64,000 nt of DNA from the NCBI GenBank assembly GCA_037833965.1, contig AP031352.1, positions 14,426,501 through 14,490,500 of the forward strand, in the 5' to 3' direction. Position numbers and translations under genes: made by a program. The notes under the pieces are model-generated. The model saw nothing but the letters and a program-made list of their open reading frames with translations. It did not search any database and was not told where the DNA came from. Source of the stretch: Marchantia polymorpha subsp. ruderalis (taxonomy: Eukaryota; Streptophyta; Marchantiopsida; Marchantiales; Marchantiaceae). Position 1 is the first letter of the stretch, and the number at the start of each line of letters is the position of its first letter. Below, piece by piece: positions 12,683 through 22,079 of the stretch.

Positions 12683-13318
12683 TTTGATTATGTTGTGGCA
12701 ACTTCAATCTAGAAGACAAAATGTTCAGGATTTGGTTTTAAGCTCAAGACAAAATGTCCATGAGAGGTCACTTGGAGTTAACACTGGGGTATGAAAGAGC
12801 GGAGAACATGTTGAGAGTGAAGTACCTTTTGTTTATCCAGTAGTTTCATATGATATCCTAGAAGTAATTTTGTATATTTTGTTACCCTGAACATGTCCTT
12901 TTGAGAGGAAAGAGGTCATAGGGACCAAAAACCATGTTACGAAAGTCATCTCAAAAGTTTTTATTAATTGTGAAATAGAAGTTGAGTACTAAAAGATAGC
13001 TTTCAAAAAAGTTTGTACAGAGTAAATTAGTTATTTTGTATTAAAGAATTAGCCTTTGAAACTTTGTACACGTGTGTTTGGAAGATAACCTATGTTTTGA
13101 TCAAAATTTCATTGAGAGATCACGTTTAGAGACAAAGTAATGCTATTTTGAAGTATAAGGAATAAAAAAGTAGTAAAAGGAAGCAAAAGTTTTGAACTTC
13201 CTTCATGTCATGTAGAGAGCGTTTTTGAGAGAGATTTTTTGAGTGTTTCCACCTTATGGTAAAATGACTGAACAAGAGAGTTGGAAGGTAAGCTTATCCA
13301 AAGTACCTCAAGGATTGG
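12683..13318. other. Unassigned stretch between two repeats
   Basis: No coding motif or shared repeat was recognised here. It ends at the precise insertion point of the family A element, so it is older DNA into which that element landed. Confidence 0.5.
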
Positions 13319-13323
13319 ATGTT

Positions 13324-13743
13324 TGTAACACTAGGGTTTAGAGAGAAGTTCACTCGAAGATAGAAACGTAAACTCTGAAGATGAGAGATACCAACAATGG
13401 TTCTCCTCTCCCTTATATAGCTCTCACCAACAAGTACAAGGTGATAAGATCTAATCCCCACCATCCATCCCACTCCTAGTGGATGGATGACGTGGCGGAT
13501 AACCCTAACAAGCACACGGATTGCTGACGTGGCGCACCCAACTAACACACTAACTAACACACTCAATCCTTACCTACAAGCACACGGATTGCTGACGTGG
13601 CACTGTCAACTAACACATCCACTCTGTACCTACCAAGTGCGCGGATCGCTGATGTGGCAGCTATGACTACTGCACACTAAAGTATCTACAACCATATTCA
13701 GAGTAACCTCTACTTTAGTTCTAACTAACTAAAGATGGTTACA
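13324..13743 (-). repeat. 3' LTR of family A element
   Basis: A 420-bp repeat bounded TGTAAC...GTTACA, nearly identical to 18963-19345. It carries an internal direct repeat around 'CACACGGATTGCTGACGTGGC'; the partner LTR has lost one 37-bp unit of it. In element orientation a TATA box 'CTATATAAGGGAG' lies upstream of the presumed transcription start. Confidence 0.95.
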
Positions 13744-13758
13744 AACCTCCCTCCTTTT
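13744..13758 (-). other. Polypurine tract of family A
   Basis: Immediately inside the 3' LTR the element strand reads AAAAGGAGGGAGGTT, a run of purines that would prime plus-strand DNA synthesis. Confidence 0.85.
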
Positions 13759-14518
13759 AAGATGCAACGTCCTCGTTGCACATACGTTCAAACTCCTGAA
13801 CTATCAAAGGTGCATTTGCTAAATTTTTAGCTGGTTCCCAAGTTGATTCATACGATGGATAGCCTTTCCATTGAATCAAATACTCTACTTTGGGATATTT
13901 ATGACCTCGAATTCGTTTCTTGAGTATCTTTTCTACCTCAAACTCCTCATGATCTGCTATCAAGGTTGGAAGAGGAGGTGGTGCTGGTTGATTGGTGAAT
14001 TGTTTTGGTAGTGGTACATGTTTTCGCAATCGTGACACATGAAATACTGGATGTATTTTCATATGTGACGGAAGTTCCAACTTGTATGACACTTCACCAA
14101 CACGCTTCAAAACCAAAAATGGACCAATGAACCTAGGGTTTAACTTTGGTGTTCCTACAAGAGACAAATTCGTTGTAGATAACCAAACATGATCTCCAAC
14201 CTCAAAAATCACTTCTCTACGATGAGCATCGGCATGCTGCTTTTGCCGATTTTGAGCTATTACCAACTTCTCTTTGGCCTGATGTAGTCCTCGGTGAATA
14301 TGCTCCACGAATTCGTTGACGGCTGCAACTTTGGTCGAAAACTCCTCTCCTTTGGGAAGTCTCATCAAACTTGAAGGAGTGATCGGATGAGCTCTATACA
14401 TAAGAAAAAATGGAGACACTTTTGTGGATGCATTAACAGAATTGTTATATGCAAATTCCACAAGTGGCAAAAGGTTGTTCCACTCTTCTTGCTCTTCTAA
14501 TGTGAAGGCTCGTAGCAT
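13757..14518 (-). CDS. Family A integrase C-terminus with chromodomain
   Basis: This 253-codon frame is the 3' part of pol, separated from the main frame by a one-base deletion. It starts just after the integrase catalytic region and holds the conserved '[17 protein letters not shown]' helix (about residues 17-33), the GPY/F-type module '[20 protein letters not shown]' (130-149) and a chromodomain at 192-245. The chromodomain keeps an aromatic set (F193, W217 in 'QWKGY', Y220 and W227 in 'STWEP'), as in HP1-type domains that read histone H3 lysine methylation. It ends ten bases from the polypurine tract. In an intact element this would be fused to 14524-17184; the ATG used to delimit it is internal to the original protein. 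Confidence 0.9.
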   Translation of the reverse strand: MLRAFTLEEQEEWNNLLPLVEFAYNNSVNASTKVSPFFLMYRAHPITPSSLMRLPKGEEFSTKVAAVNEFVEHIHRGLHQAKEKLVIAQNRQKQHADAHRREVIFEVGDHVWLSTTNLSLVGTPKLNPRFIGPFLVLKRVGEVSYKLELPSHMKIHPVFHVSRLRKHVPLPKQFTNQPAPPPLPTLIADHEEFEVEKILKKRIRGHKYPKVEYLIQWKGYPSYESTWEPAKNLANAPLIVQEFERMCNEDVAS

Positions 14519-14523
14519 ATCCT

Positions 14524-17184
14524 CTATGGTTCTATTTGCCCTCTAGTTTGTCCATCAGTTTGAGGATGATAGGCCGTTGACATTGCTAGTTTTGTTTTGA
14601 AAAAACTAAACAAAGTTTTCCAAAATAAACTAGTGAAGTGAGTACCTCTATCCGTGATTAACACTTTGCTTAAGCCATGATTTACAAAAACTGCATCTAG
14701 ATACAATTGAGCTAGTTGTGGAGCTGTTACTGTTTTTGTGGTTGGCCTGATGTGAATCATCTTGCTCAATTTGTCCACAAAAACCACCACTGAATCATGT
14801 CCTAACGAAGTCCTTGGTAACTCACATACAAGATCCATGGTGACATGTTCCCACCGCTGTTCGGGAATAGGAAGAGGCTGTAATAAACCCGCTGGTTTTT
14901 GATTACTTGCCTTGTTTTGTTGACAAGCAACACAACTTCGAACATAAGACTCCACATCCTCACGTATTTTGGGCCAATAGTACACTCGTTGTATACTCTC
15001 CACGGTTTTCTCCACTCCCACATGTCCTGCAATGGCTGTATCATGACTTTCTGCCAAAATCATTGTGCGCAAATCGTGATCTTGTGGAATCCATATACGT
15101 TGATTGTAAAACGCCAAACCTCGAGATTTCTCTGCCTTTCCAGTTTGTAGTGCCCGAGTGATCTCTTCATCCTCCTTTGTGGCTTGTGACATCTTGCTCC
15201 ACCAATCCGCCTGAATTTTCACTTCTGCAACATGATTCAAACAAGGCATGCGTGTGAGAGCATCTGCAAGTTGCTTCTTTCCCTCCACGTACACAATCTT
15301 CATGTTGAAGCGTTGACGCCACTCTGCCCATCGAATTTGTCGCTTGGACAGATCCTTCTGAGTTTCCAAATAAACCAAGGGTTTATGATCAGTCTCCACC
15401 ACAAACTCCTTGTCACCCAAATAATGCTTCCAATGTTTGGTTGCCAACACGATAGCTAACTCCTCTCGTTCTGTCGTGTGATAATTTTGTTCCGCCGCCA
15501 CCAACTTTCGAGAATAGAAAGCAACTGGATGCCATCCATCCTCCCATTCTTGTTGAAGTATGCCACCTACTGTTGTACCTGATGCGTCAGTGGCCAACTT
15601 GATAGAACGGTTAGGATCATACCACTTGAGAATAGGTGCGTGTAACAAAGCATCTTTCAATGCTTGAAAAGCTAACTCTTGAGCTGTTCCCCATCTCCAC
15701 TTTTGACCTTTCCCTAACATGGAAGTCAAGGCCTGAGCTAGTCGAGCAAAACCTTTCACAAATCTACGATAGAATCCAGTGAGCCCTAGAAAACTTTTCA
15801 ATTGAGTTTGATCCTCAGGTGCTATCCATTTCTTAATGGCATCTATCTTCTCACTCATCACTTGGATTCCTGTAGCTGTAACTCTATGACCCAAGTAATC
15901 TACTTCTGACTTGCCAAATTCACATTTTGAAGCTTTGGCATACAATTGATTGTCTCTTAAAACTTGAAGTACCTCTCGTAAATGACTTCTATGATCACTC
16001 AAAGTTTTGCTATACACCAATATATCATCTAGAAAAACAATGACAGATTTATCTAGATAAGGGCGAAAGATATCGTTCATCAATCCCATGAATGTAGCTG
16101 GTGCATTAGTGAGACCAAAAGGCATCACCAGATACTCAAAGTGTCCATACCTAGTACGAAAAGCTGTCTTGTGAACATCTTCATCTGCAATTCGAATTTG
16201 ATTGTAGCCGCTTCTCAAATCTAGCTTGGTGAAGTACTTCGCTCCTTGAAGTTGATCAAACAAATCATCCATTCGAGGTAATGGATATTTGTTTTTCACC
16301 GTTTGCTGATTCAACCCGCGATAATCGATACATAGTCTCATGGATCCATCCTTCTTCTTCACAAAGAGTACTGGAGCTCCATAAGGTGAAACACTTGGTT
16401 GAATGAATCCCTTGCTCAACATCTCCTCCACTTGAGCTTTGCATTCTTCCAATTCGTTTGGAGCCAAACGATATGGAGCTTTGCAAGTTGGTGTACTTCC
16501 AGGTATCACCTCAATCTTGTGATCTACTCGCCTTTTTGGTGGTAATTCTGCAGGTAGATCATCTGGAAAAACATCTTTATACTCCATAAAAATGTCGTTC
16601 AAGGACTCCGGAATGTAAGGTTTGTCCGTGGACCCAATATCTCTTATAAGTCCAAGGAAACATACATCATCTCTAGAAATGGATGCTGTACCCATCACAA
16701 AGAGGGGTAAATTCCTATTCTGAGATCTAATTCTATCTCCATAGATCTTCCATCCACTACTTGTAATCACTTTTCTTCTCCAATCTACCTTCGGATTATA
16801 TTGTTCCATCCATGGCATTCCAAGGATGACATCATATCGAGCTAAACGAATTACTCTCCATTCAATGCTCTCCTTGTATCTACCTATGGATAATTCTACA
16901 CTCCGTGGAAGTGTTTCCATCACTTTTGTTTGCCCGTTTGGCAATTCAACTTCTTCACTCACGTCCTTCATCAACATCAAACCTAACTTCATAGCAACAC
17001 TCCTTGATAGAAAATTCTCAGTTGCTCCAGGATCAATTAAAACTCTCACCTTGTGTCCTTCCATGAAACCATCAGTGACAATGAGTTGAGCTTGCTTCTT
17101 ACTCCTTCCATGAGCTTCCAACCATTGCCTTCTTCCAACCTCGCCTTTTCTTCGCTTTGTAGAACCAGTAAGGCCGCGAGGCAA
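14524..17184 (-). CDS. Family A pol: protease, RT, RNase H, integrase
   Basis: An 886-codon frame in the -1 frame relative to gag. Protease: D51 in '[13 protein letters not shown]', a DPG variant of the usual DSG/DTG. Reverse transcriptase: about 215-400, with '[10 protein letters not shown]', '[12 protein letters not shown]' and the catalytic FLDD at 384-387. RNase H: D533, E575 and D599 region. Integrase: zinc-binding H714, H721, C751 and C754, then catalytic D784 and D845. The third catalytic residue, glutamate, should be residue 881 (D-x35-E), but a one-base deletion there changes the frame and ends the protein five residues later. The frame begins with TTG and no nearby ATG, so it is most likely expressed by -1 frameshifting from gag. 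This copy should lack active integrase. Confidence 0.95.
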   Translation of the reverse strand: MPRGLTGSTKRRKGEVGRRQWLEAHGRSKKQAQLIVTDGFMEGHKVRVLIDPGATENFLSRSVAMKLGLMLMKDVSEEVELPNGQTKVMETLPRSVELSIGRYKESIEWRVIRLARYDVILGMPWMEQYNPKVDWRRKVITSSGWKIYGDRIRSQNRNLPLFVMGTASISRDDVCFLGLIRDIGSTDKPYIPESLNDIFMEYKDVFPDDLPAELPPKRRVDHKIEVIPGSTPTCKAPYRLAPNELEECKAQVEEMLSKGFIQPSVSPYGAPVLFVKKKDGSMRLCIDYRGLNQQTVKNKYPLPRMDDLFDQLQGAKYFTKLDLRSGYNQIRIADEDVHKTAFRTRYGHFEYLVMPFGLTNAPATFMGLMNDIFRPYLDKSVIVFLDDILVYSKTLSDHRSHLREVLQVLRDNQLYAKASKCEFGKSEVDYLGHRVTATGIQVMSEKIDAIKKWIAPEDQTQLKSFLGLTGFYRRFVKGFARLAQALTSMLGKGQKWRWGTAQELAFQALKDALLHAPILKWYDPNRSIKLATDASGTTVGGILQQEWEDGWHPVAFYSRKLVAAEQNYHTTEREELAIVLATKHWKHYLGDKEFVVETDHKPLVYLETQKDLSKRQIRWAEWRQRFNMKIVYVEGKKQLADALTRMPCLNHVAEVKIQADWWSKMSQATKEDEEITRALQTGKAEKSRGLAFYNQRIWIPQDHDLRTMILAESHDTAIAGHVGVEKTVESIQRVYYWPKIREDVESYVRSCVACQQNKASNQKPAGLLQPLPIPEQRWEHVTMDLVCELPRTSLGHDSVVVFVDKLSKMIHIRPTTKTVTAPQLAQLYLDAVFVNHGLSKVLITDRGTHFTSLFWKTLFSFFKTKLAMSTAYHPQTDGQTRGQIEP

Positions 17185-17208
17185 GATTACTGGTGATCTT
17201 CGTTTCCC
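17139..17208 (-). promoter_or_regulatory. Probable -1 ribosomal frameshift signal (gag/pol)
   Basis: On the element strand the heptamer GGGAAAC (17208-17202) lies exactly in the X-XXY-YYZ register of gag codons 328-329. After a 7-base spacer comes an 8-bp perfect stem, ACCAGTAA (17194-17187) pairing with TTACTGGT (17171-17164), closing a 15-base loop. CCTCGC in the loop (17181-17176) can pair with GCGAGG at 17144-17139, giving an H-type pseudoknot. Slippage by -1 leads directly into the pol frame, upstream of the gag stop at 17187-17189. GGGAAAC is also kept at the matching point of two decayed copies (about 38.88 and 48.57 kb). Confidence 0.85.
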
Positions 17209-18188
17209 GAAACTGCTTCCTCCACCTCTTCATACTCTATCCCCTCCATATTGTTGAACGGTCGTCGCTGCATGGGCCGTCCTCCTTGTTGTGTCGGCCG
17301 AACTCGACAAAACTTGGCTATGTGACCCATTCGTCCACATGCATAGCATTGGCGATTGTCACGAACTCCAGCTCCTCCTCGAACCATTCCATTATTTGCA
17401 TAACCTTCTTGCAAATTTGGAACTCTTGGTCGCCTAATCTCACCTCCAAATCTTGGTGGTGGTCCTCTTGTTGGTGCAAAACCTTCTCTACGTCGAAGGT
17501 TTCCCAACTCCATCGGTGTTGGACCAGATGGATCTCTAAAATTGCTCACTGGTTCACTGTGTGTGACACCAAAAGCACCTGAAATTCGTTGAGCAATTGC
17601 GATTGCTTCATTCACAGTAGATGGATTGCTTACCATCACCTCCTTTTGAATTCGATCTTTCAAGCCTCGTTTGAACACGTCCAAGGCTTCAGCTCCACTC
17701 ATATCCATGATAGATACTTGAAGATCACGAAATTCTTCAATGTACTCATGAATACCTCCTTTCTGCTTCAGATCCCACAACTTCATTCTTGCAGTTTGAA
17801 GAGAATCCACCGCTTGAAAATTTTGCAGAAGTCCTTCTTGCATTCCACTCCATGAAATGGTAGCACCTCGTTTTGAAAGCATTCTCTCCCATGTTGTGTA
17901 CCATGTGAGATTCTTATCCGTAAGATAAGATCTCATGAACATTCCTGCAATATAATCAGAAACATGAAAATGGGATAAATGAATATTCATCCTCATAATC
18001 CATCCCTCTAACACTCCCATTGCTCTACTCCCTTTGTAAGCTTCCACTTTACAGGATTTTCCCATTCGAAGCAAAAGATTTGCTTGATCTTCAATCTCTT
18101 GAAGACGTCTCCTATTTGCCTCTGCTGCATCAATAGGAGTTGGTTCTGGCTGAACTTGGGAAGCTTGAACTTGAGGTTCAACTTCCAT
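17187..18188 (-). CDS. Family A gag
   Basis: A 333-codon gag protein, forming the particle that packages element RNA. Residues about 50-200 match the plant retrotransposon gag capsid region ('[18 protein letters not shown]', '[20 protein letters not shown]', '[13 protein letters not shown]'). A basic Pro/Arg/Gly-rich linker follows, then one zinc knuckle CX2CX4HX4C (C281, C284, H289, C294), which binds nucleic acid. The acidic tail ends in '...SGNEDHQ'. ATG at 18188 is the first in-frame Met after the leader and gives the usual length. The frameshift signal overlaps its last codons. Related fragments lie at 38.46-38.96, 46.34 and 47.99-48.60 kb. Confidence 0.93.
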   Translation of the reverse strand: MEVEPQVQASQVQPEPTPIDAAEANRRRLQEIEDQANLLLRMGKSCKVEAYKGSRAMGVLEGWIMRMNIHLSHFHVSDYIAGMFMRSYLTDKNLTWYTTWERMLSKRGATISWSGMQEGLLQNFQAVDSLQTARMKLWDLKQKGGIHEYIEEFRDLQVSIMDMSGAEALDVFKRGLKDRIQKEVMVSNPSTVNEAIAIAQRISGAFGVTHSEPVSNFRDPSGPTPMELGNLRRREGFAPTRGPPPRFGGEIRRPRVPNLQEGYANNGMVRGGAGVRDNRQCYACGRMGHIAKFCRVRPTQQGGRPMQRRPFNNMEGIEYEEVEEAVSGNEDHQ

Positions 18189-18365
18189 CTCTCCAACTCT
18201 CTCTCTCTACTTTCTCACTCTCTAATGCGAAGATTTTATCTTCCATGGCTTGCTGCTTGGTATGCCCATCTACTATTGCTTTTCTCAACTCCTTCATCTC
18301 CGCCATGATTGCATTGAGAACCTCACCCATATCAATTGATGTTCCCATGCTTTCTCACAATCCCT

Positions 18366-18620
18366 CTAATACAAAGTGAGTATAATCACTATGTGACCTC
18401 TCAACAAAGGAGTCACAAAAGGTGCAGGTGACTCTATCACAGCTCTATAGTACTCCTCTCCATAATTCCTCACAAGAAAATCTCTCCATATCCTCTTTTG
18501 TCTATATACTGTTCTAATCTCTACATAAGTGCTGAATCGAACCGGGACAGGTGGTTCGCGATTCAAATCCATGAAACAATCAGTATAGAATGTATATAGT
18601 ACAATCCCAAGTCTCTCCAT
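18366..18620 (-). CDS. Leader ORF b of family A, function unknown
   Basis: An 84-codon frame between the primer binding site and gag. I do not recognise a family. Its second half, 'DFLVRNYGEEYYRAVIESPA', shares with the preceding leader frame the pattern LVxx[WY]Gx[DE][FY]xxxVxESxxP, and the sequence before this is weakly alignable as well. That argues for a duplicated domain of about 50 residues and for coding use of the leader. The two frames differ by one base and overlap at 18580-18620, so they could be one protein broken by an indel, or overlapping short ORFs. Not a usual component of chromoviruses as I know them. Confidence 0.45.
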   Translation of the reverse strand: MERLGIVLYTFYTDCFMDLNREPPVPVRFSTYVEIRTVYRQKRIWRDFLVRNYGEEYYRAVIESPAPFVTPLLRGHIVIILTLY

Positions 18621-18828
18621 AAGTAACTATTGGAAGAATCAGTGGCACTCTTGACTCCATCACTCTAGTCATAAAATCTGCACCCCAACAAGCCACAAGG
18701 TACATCCGAAAATGATGTTTCTCCATGCAACGAAGGTGAATATCGAATATGTTAGGAATTGGCCAGTGCGGTACTAGATTCCTGTCAATCCCGTCCAAAT
18801 CTGCAAAAACACAATTTCCCCCTTCCAC
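18580..18828 (-). CDS. Leader ORF a of family A, function unknown
   Basis: An 82-codon frame starting about 120 bases downstream of the primer binding site. It includes 'YLVACWGADFMTRVMESRVP', the first copy of the motif LVxx[WY]Gx[DE][FY]xxxVxESxxP that recurs in leader ORF b about 223 bases further on. Part of the same leader is found downstream of a decayed family A LTR at 49013-49204, so the region belongs to the family and is not a private insertion. No signal peptide, membrane segment or known fold is apparent. Function cannot be assigned. Confidence 0.45.
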   Translation of the reverse strand: MEGGNCVFADLDGIDRNLVPHWPIPNIFDIHLRCMEKHHFRMYLVACWGADFMTRVMESRVPLILPIVTYGETWDCTIYILY

Positions 18829-18949
18829 CTCTCTCTACATGCAGATGAATGACCTCTGCCAGCCTCTATACACTCTCAAGACTACACTCCATCATCACTC
18901 ACTTGCTATTCCATGAGGGGTAATCCACACTCAAGGAAAGAGCAAGGTC

Positions 18950-18961
18950 GCTCTGATACCA
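18950..18961 (-). other. Primer binding site (initiator Met tRNA)
   Basis: One base inside the 5' LTR the element strand reads TGGTATCAGAGC, the standard plant retrotransposon site complementary to the 3' end of initiator methionine tRNA. Confidence 0.95.
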
Positions 18962-18962
18962 T

Positions 18963-19345
18963 TGTAACACTAGGGTTTAGAGAGAAGTTCACTCGAAGAT
19001 AGAAACGTAAACTCTGAAGATGAGAGATACCAACAATGGTTCTCCTCTCCCTTATATAGCTCTCACCAACAAGTACAAGGTGATAAGATCTAATCCCCAC
19101 CATCCATCCCACTCCTAGTGGATGGATGACGTGGCGCACCCAACTAACACACTAACTAACACACTCAATCCTTACCTACAAGCACACGGATTGCTGACGT
19201 GGCACTGTCAACTAACACATTTACTCTGTACCTACCAAGTGCGCGGATCGCTGATGTGGCAGCTATGACTAGTGCACACTAAAGTATCTACAACCATATT
19301 CAGAGTAACCTCTACTTTAGTTCTAACTAACTAAAGATGGTTACA
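18963..19345 (-). repeat. 5' LTR of family A element
   Basis: A 383-bp repeat, bounded TGTAAC...GTTACA, nearly identical to the 3' LTR at 13324-13743. It lacks 37 bp lying between two short direct repeats of 'GACGTGGC', consistent with slippage or template switching. It drives the element in the minus direction. Confidence 0.95.
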
Positions 19346-19350
19346 ATGTT

Positions 19351-19727
19351 ATAGTCTACTTCGATTCAAATGCAAGAGAATTTAAAGTGGATATTGAAAA
19401 TAAAGAAGTGAGTCAATCCCTAAGAATCAAACGTGAGACTTGCTTTTATTTTGGAGAGGAATAACATAAGATTATAAATTGTTCCTTGCACAACAAAGAT
19501 AAAAGATTGAAAACTAAAAGAAACTTGGGAAAGTTAACACTCCTTTTGTGATCATCTTTGTCACATGACTCCCAAAGCGACCTATTGTCACAATTATGAA
19601 GTGATAGGATTATCGGCGAGACACGAATGCAACGGAGTGAAGACGCTTGTAAAATCACTTGTGGAAGGTCTTGACTGCAAGCTAAGTGCTAAAACAGAGA
19701 AATTGGCTGGTGTAAAACACAGAAATT
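19351..19727. other. Unassigned stretch
   Basis: Short AT-rich DNA immediately outside the family A insertion, with no coding motif. Near its end 'AGTGCTAAAACAGAG' occurs, a string that recurs at 19929 just before the second arm of the adjoining inverted repeat. Confidence 0.4.
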
Positions 19728-20082
19728 GGCTCTTCGCCGGATACCCTGCCCTGAAAGCCCCGTTCCGGACCTTTGCCTACTAGCTATTACACCAACTCCT
19801 AATCTTACCAAAACTTCCAGAAAACTCCGAGCATAATTTTGCAAGAGCTTAAATCTAAAACTTTAACTCTCACAAGGTTCAAAAGACATGTGAGCACAGT
19901 TTTGTGCTCACACCAGCCAAGATTAATAAGTGCTAAAACAGAGTTAAAGTTTTAGATTTAAGCTCTTGCAAAATTATGCTCGGAGTTTTCTGGAAGTTTT
20001 GGTAAGATTAGGAGTTGGTGTAATAGCTAGTAGGCAAAGGTCCGGAACGGGGCTTTCAGGGCAGGGTATCCGGCGAAGAGCC
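19728..20082. repeat. Inverted repeat, 143-bp arms
   Basis: 19728-19870 and 19940-20082 are essentially perfect reverse complements of 143 bp separated by 69 bp. The spacer itself contains a 10-bp palindrome (TGTGAGCACA at 19889 and TGTGCTCACA at 19903). The arms are the first part of the family E LTR, present once on each strand. It could arise by inverted duplication of an LTR end; transcribed, it would form a long RNA hairpin. Confidence 0.9.
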
Positions 20083-21812
20083 TTCGGTGAAGTTCCTTCA
20101 GGGAAAGGCCTTCGACGAAACAGTGAAACCCTCATAACGTTTTCAATGTGTGACGCCTTGACTCAGTTAGTGTTTCCTTGGAAAGAGCTTGCAACGCTCG
20201 TTCCAACGAGACCAAGAACTCTTCAAACGGATGAGGAATCACTGAGTTGTGAGTGTCGGAAGTTACTGATGGGAAGGGTGGAGGCAAGCCCGGCTGCGAA
20301 CGCCTTAGGCTCCGGACGTCTCCGGCTGCGAACGCCTTAGGCTCCGGACGTCTCCGGCTGCGAACGTCTCCGGCTGCGAACATCTCCGGCTTCGGACGAC
20401 TTCGCGACAACTGCGAGCAGGCCTTCGGCGAACTCGGAGTCGGCGAACTCTGAGCCGGTGCACATCGTGCAAGAGCCATCGGCGAAACAGTAAACTCGGC
20501 ATATCTTTTTCATTTGTTAACGGTTTGATTTGATTAGGGTCTCGTTGGAAAGAGCTCGCGACGCTCGTTCCAACGAGACCAAGAACTCTACAAACGGATA
20601 AGGCGTCACTGAGTTATGAGCGTCGAAAGCGGCGGATAGGGTAGGACAACATCCAACCGGAAGACATCGAACCGGCGAACATCGTGCCGGCGCCTTCGGC
20701 GATAACAGGTAACAGGCCTTCGGCGGTGTGCCTTCGGCGAAGGGTAAAACAGGCATAACTTTCTCAATTCATAACGGTTTGACCCAGTTAGGGTCTCGTT
20801 GGAAAGAGCTCGACCTGGTCGTTCCAACAAGCCCATGAATTTGTGAAACGGGGCTAGGATCTGTGAGTTGTGGGTGTCGGGAGTGACTGTTATGGATAGG
20901 CAAAGGTGTGGTCGTGCGTCTTCGGCGGGTGGATGCCTTCGGCGGTGCGCGGAAGAGGATTCCCTCCGGCGGAGATCGGGTGGTCAGGAATGTAGATGTG
21001 CAGGTGTGGCAGCGGCGGCGGCGTGAAGTCAAGTGGGGGAGGCAAGACGACGGTGCATGTAGTCGCGCAAGGGGAGTATGCAGCTACCCATCATTGCGAG
21101 TGTTGCATTTCAGCCGGGCTGTGGGTGTCTCGGCCTTGAACTTCGAAGTGGGGAGTTCGGCCTGGGAACGGAGAGCTGGTGGTGTGCGTGTGTGGAGACG
21201 GAAGTGGTGAGAATTAGGAGGGGAGTGTGGAGAGTTCGAAGTAGGAGGAAGCAAACTCTCGTGGGTGGAGAGTCGTATTAGAGAGTGAAATTTGAGTGGG
21301 ATCTGAGATTGAAGTGTAACATCTGTGAGTGGGATCTGAGATCAGAGTGGAAGATCTGAGAATGGGAGCTGAGAGTGAAGTGAAATCCGAGACTGAGATC
21401 TGACAGTCGGAATCTGAATTTGACACTGAAAAGGCAAAGTTGAATCTGAGAGAGGAATCTGGTGGGGTCTGAAGGTGGAAGCTGAGAAATCGACACTGAG
21501 GTCTGAGTAGGAATTGGGAGTGGGACTGGGATCTAGGATAGACCACAGCGGCTGTGGTGTTGAAACAGTCACCCTGAGTTGAGTTAGATCTTTATGTAAC
21601 AAAGAGTTTGTCTGCTGCCCTTGTGGAGATAGCAGACAGCAAGTTATCATTTTCCGTTCTGGATAAATTGTCTGTGAACGAGCAAGTGTTTATGATCTCG
21701 TTGTCTTGGATACACTTTGAGCACATGGCTTGCAATCAGCGAAGTTAGATTATGGGAGTTCGAACCCCCACCCGGACTACAAACGCTGAAGGGTGGGAAG
21801 GTTTGGCTCACA
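19889..21812 (+). repeat. Family E LTR, copy 1 (1.9 kb)
   Basis: Bounded TGTGAGCACA...GGCTCACA and collinear with the 1.7-kb copy at 23079-24774. It holds an AT-rich start, then three diverged copies of a unit ('D unit', about 20.11, 20.48 and 20.74 kb) built around 'GAAAGAGCTCG' and 'CGCTCGTTCCAACGAGACC', joined by spacers rich in 'CCTTCGGCG', and a 3' part with 'GGGAGTTCGAACCCCCACC'. No 5-bp duplication flanks it (AGACA left, GCTGG right), and its left end is involved in the inverted repeat at 19728-20082, so this copy has been rearranged. Confidence 0.7.
20291..20400. repeat. 16-bp minisatellite in family E LTR
   Basis: Two identical 32-bp units (20291-20322 and 20323-20354), beginning CGGCTGCGAA, are followed by two 16-bp units CGGCTGCGAACGTCTC and a one-base variant, then a partial unit. 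The 32-mer is itself two diverged 16-mers. The array is missing from the second LTR, so it expands and contracts. Confidence 0.9.
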
Positions 21813-22079
21813 GCTGGTTCAAACTCCAATTTAAGATAAAAATCATCATTTGGATGATGGAGAAGATGATGATGAGGGTAACACTCATTGTGTGTTTATA
21901 GGGAGAGTTTTTACTATATTGAATGAGCCAATTCTTTTTGTGTTTTCTTTGATGAATTACTCAAGGATGGAGTTAGTGTTATTTGTGTTGTATTAATACA
22001 TCCCATATAAAAATCCAATAAAAAATAAAATAGAAAATTAGTAGAAAATAAAAAAACTTTCGGTATTTTATGGGAGGGA

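Larger units (their letters stand above)
13319..19350 (-). mobile_element. Complete Ty3/gypsy chromovirus (family A)
   Basis: A full-length LTR retrotransposon read on the minus strand, flanked by a perfect 5-bp duplication ATGTT (13319-13323 and 19346-19350). In element order it has a 5' LTR (18963-19345), primer binding site, leader with two short overlapping frames, gag, pol (protease, reverse transcriptase, RNase H, integrase, chromodomain), polypurine tract and 3' LTR (13324-13743). The LTRs differ, by eye, by three base substitutions and a 37-bp deletion, so insertion was recent. A one-base deletion near 14520 breaks integrase. A chromodomain at the end of pol places it among the chromoviruses, which are thought to target heterochromatin through this domain. 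Confidence 0.95.

Noticed and set aside
14899-18308. Plus-strand frames of 70-129 codons opposite gag and pol
   Set aside because: They mirror the real minus-strand coding frames and carry no independent motif.
20132-21650. Arg/Ser/Pro-rich frames on both strands of the family E LTR
   Set aside because: They are translations of tandem repeats and GAG-type simple sequence, open in several frames at once.
21740-21790. tRNA-like T-arm 'GGGAGTTCGAACCCCCACC'
   Set aside because: No acceptor, D or anticodon arms can be drawn around it, and a variant occurs at the same place in the other family E LTR (24.72 kb). It is part of the LTR.
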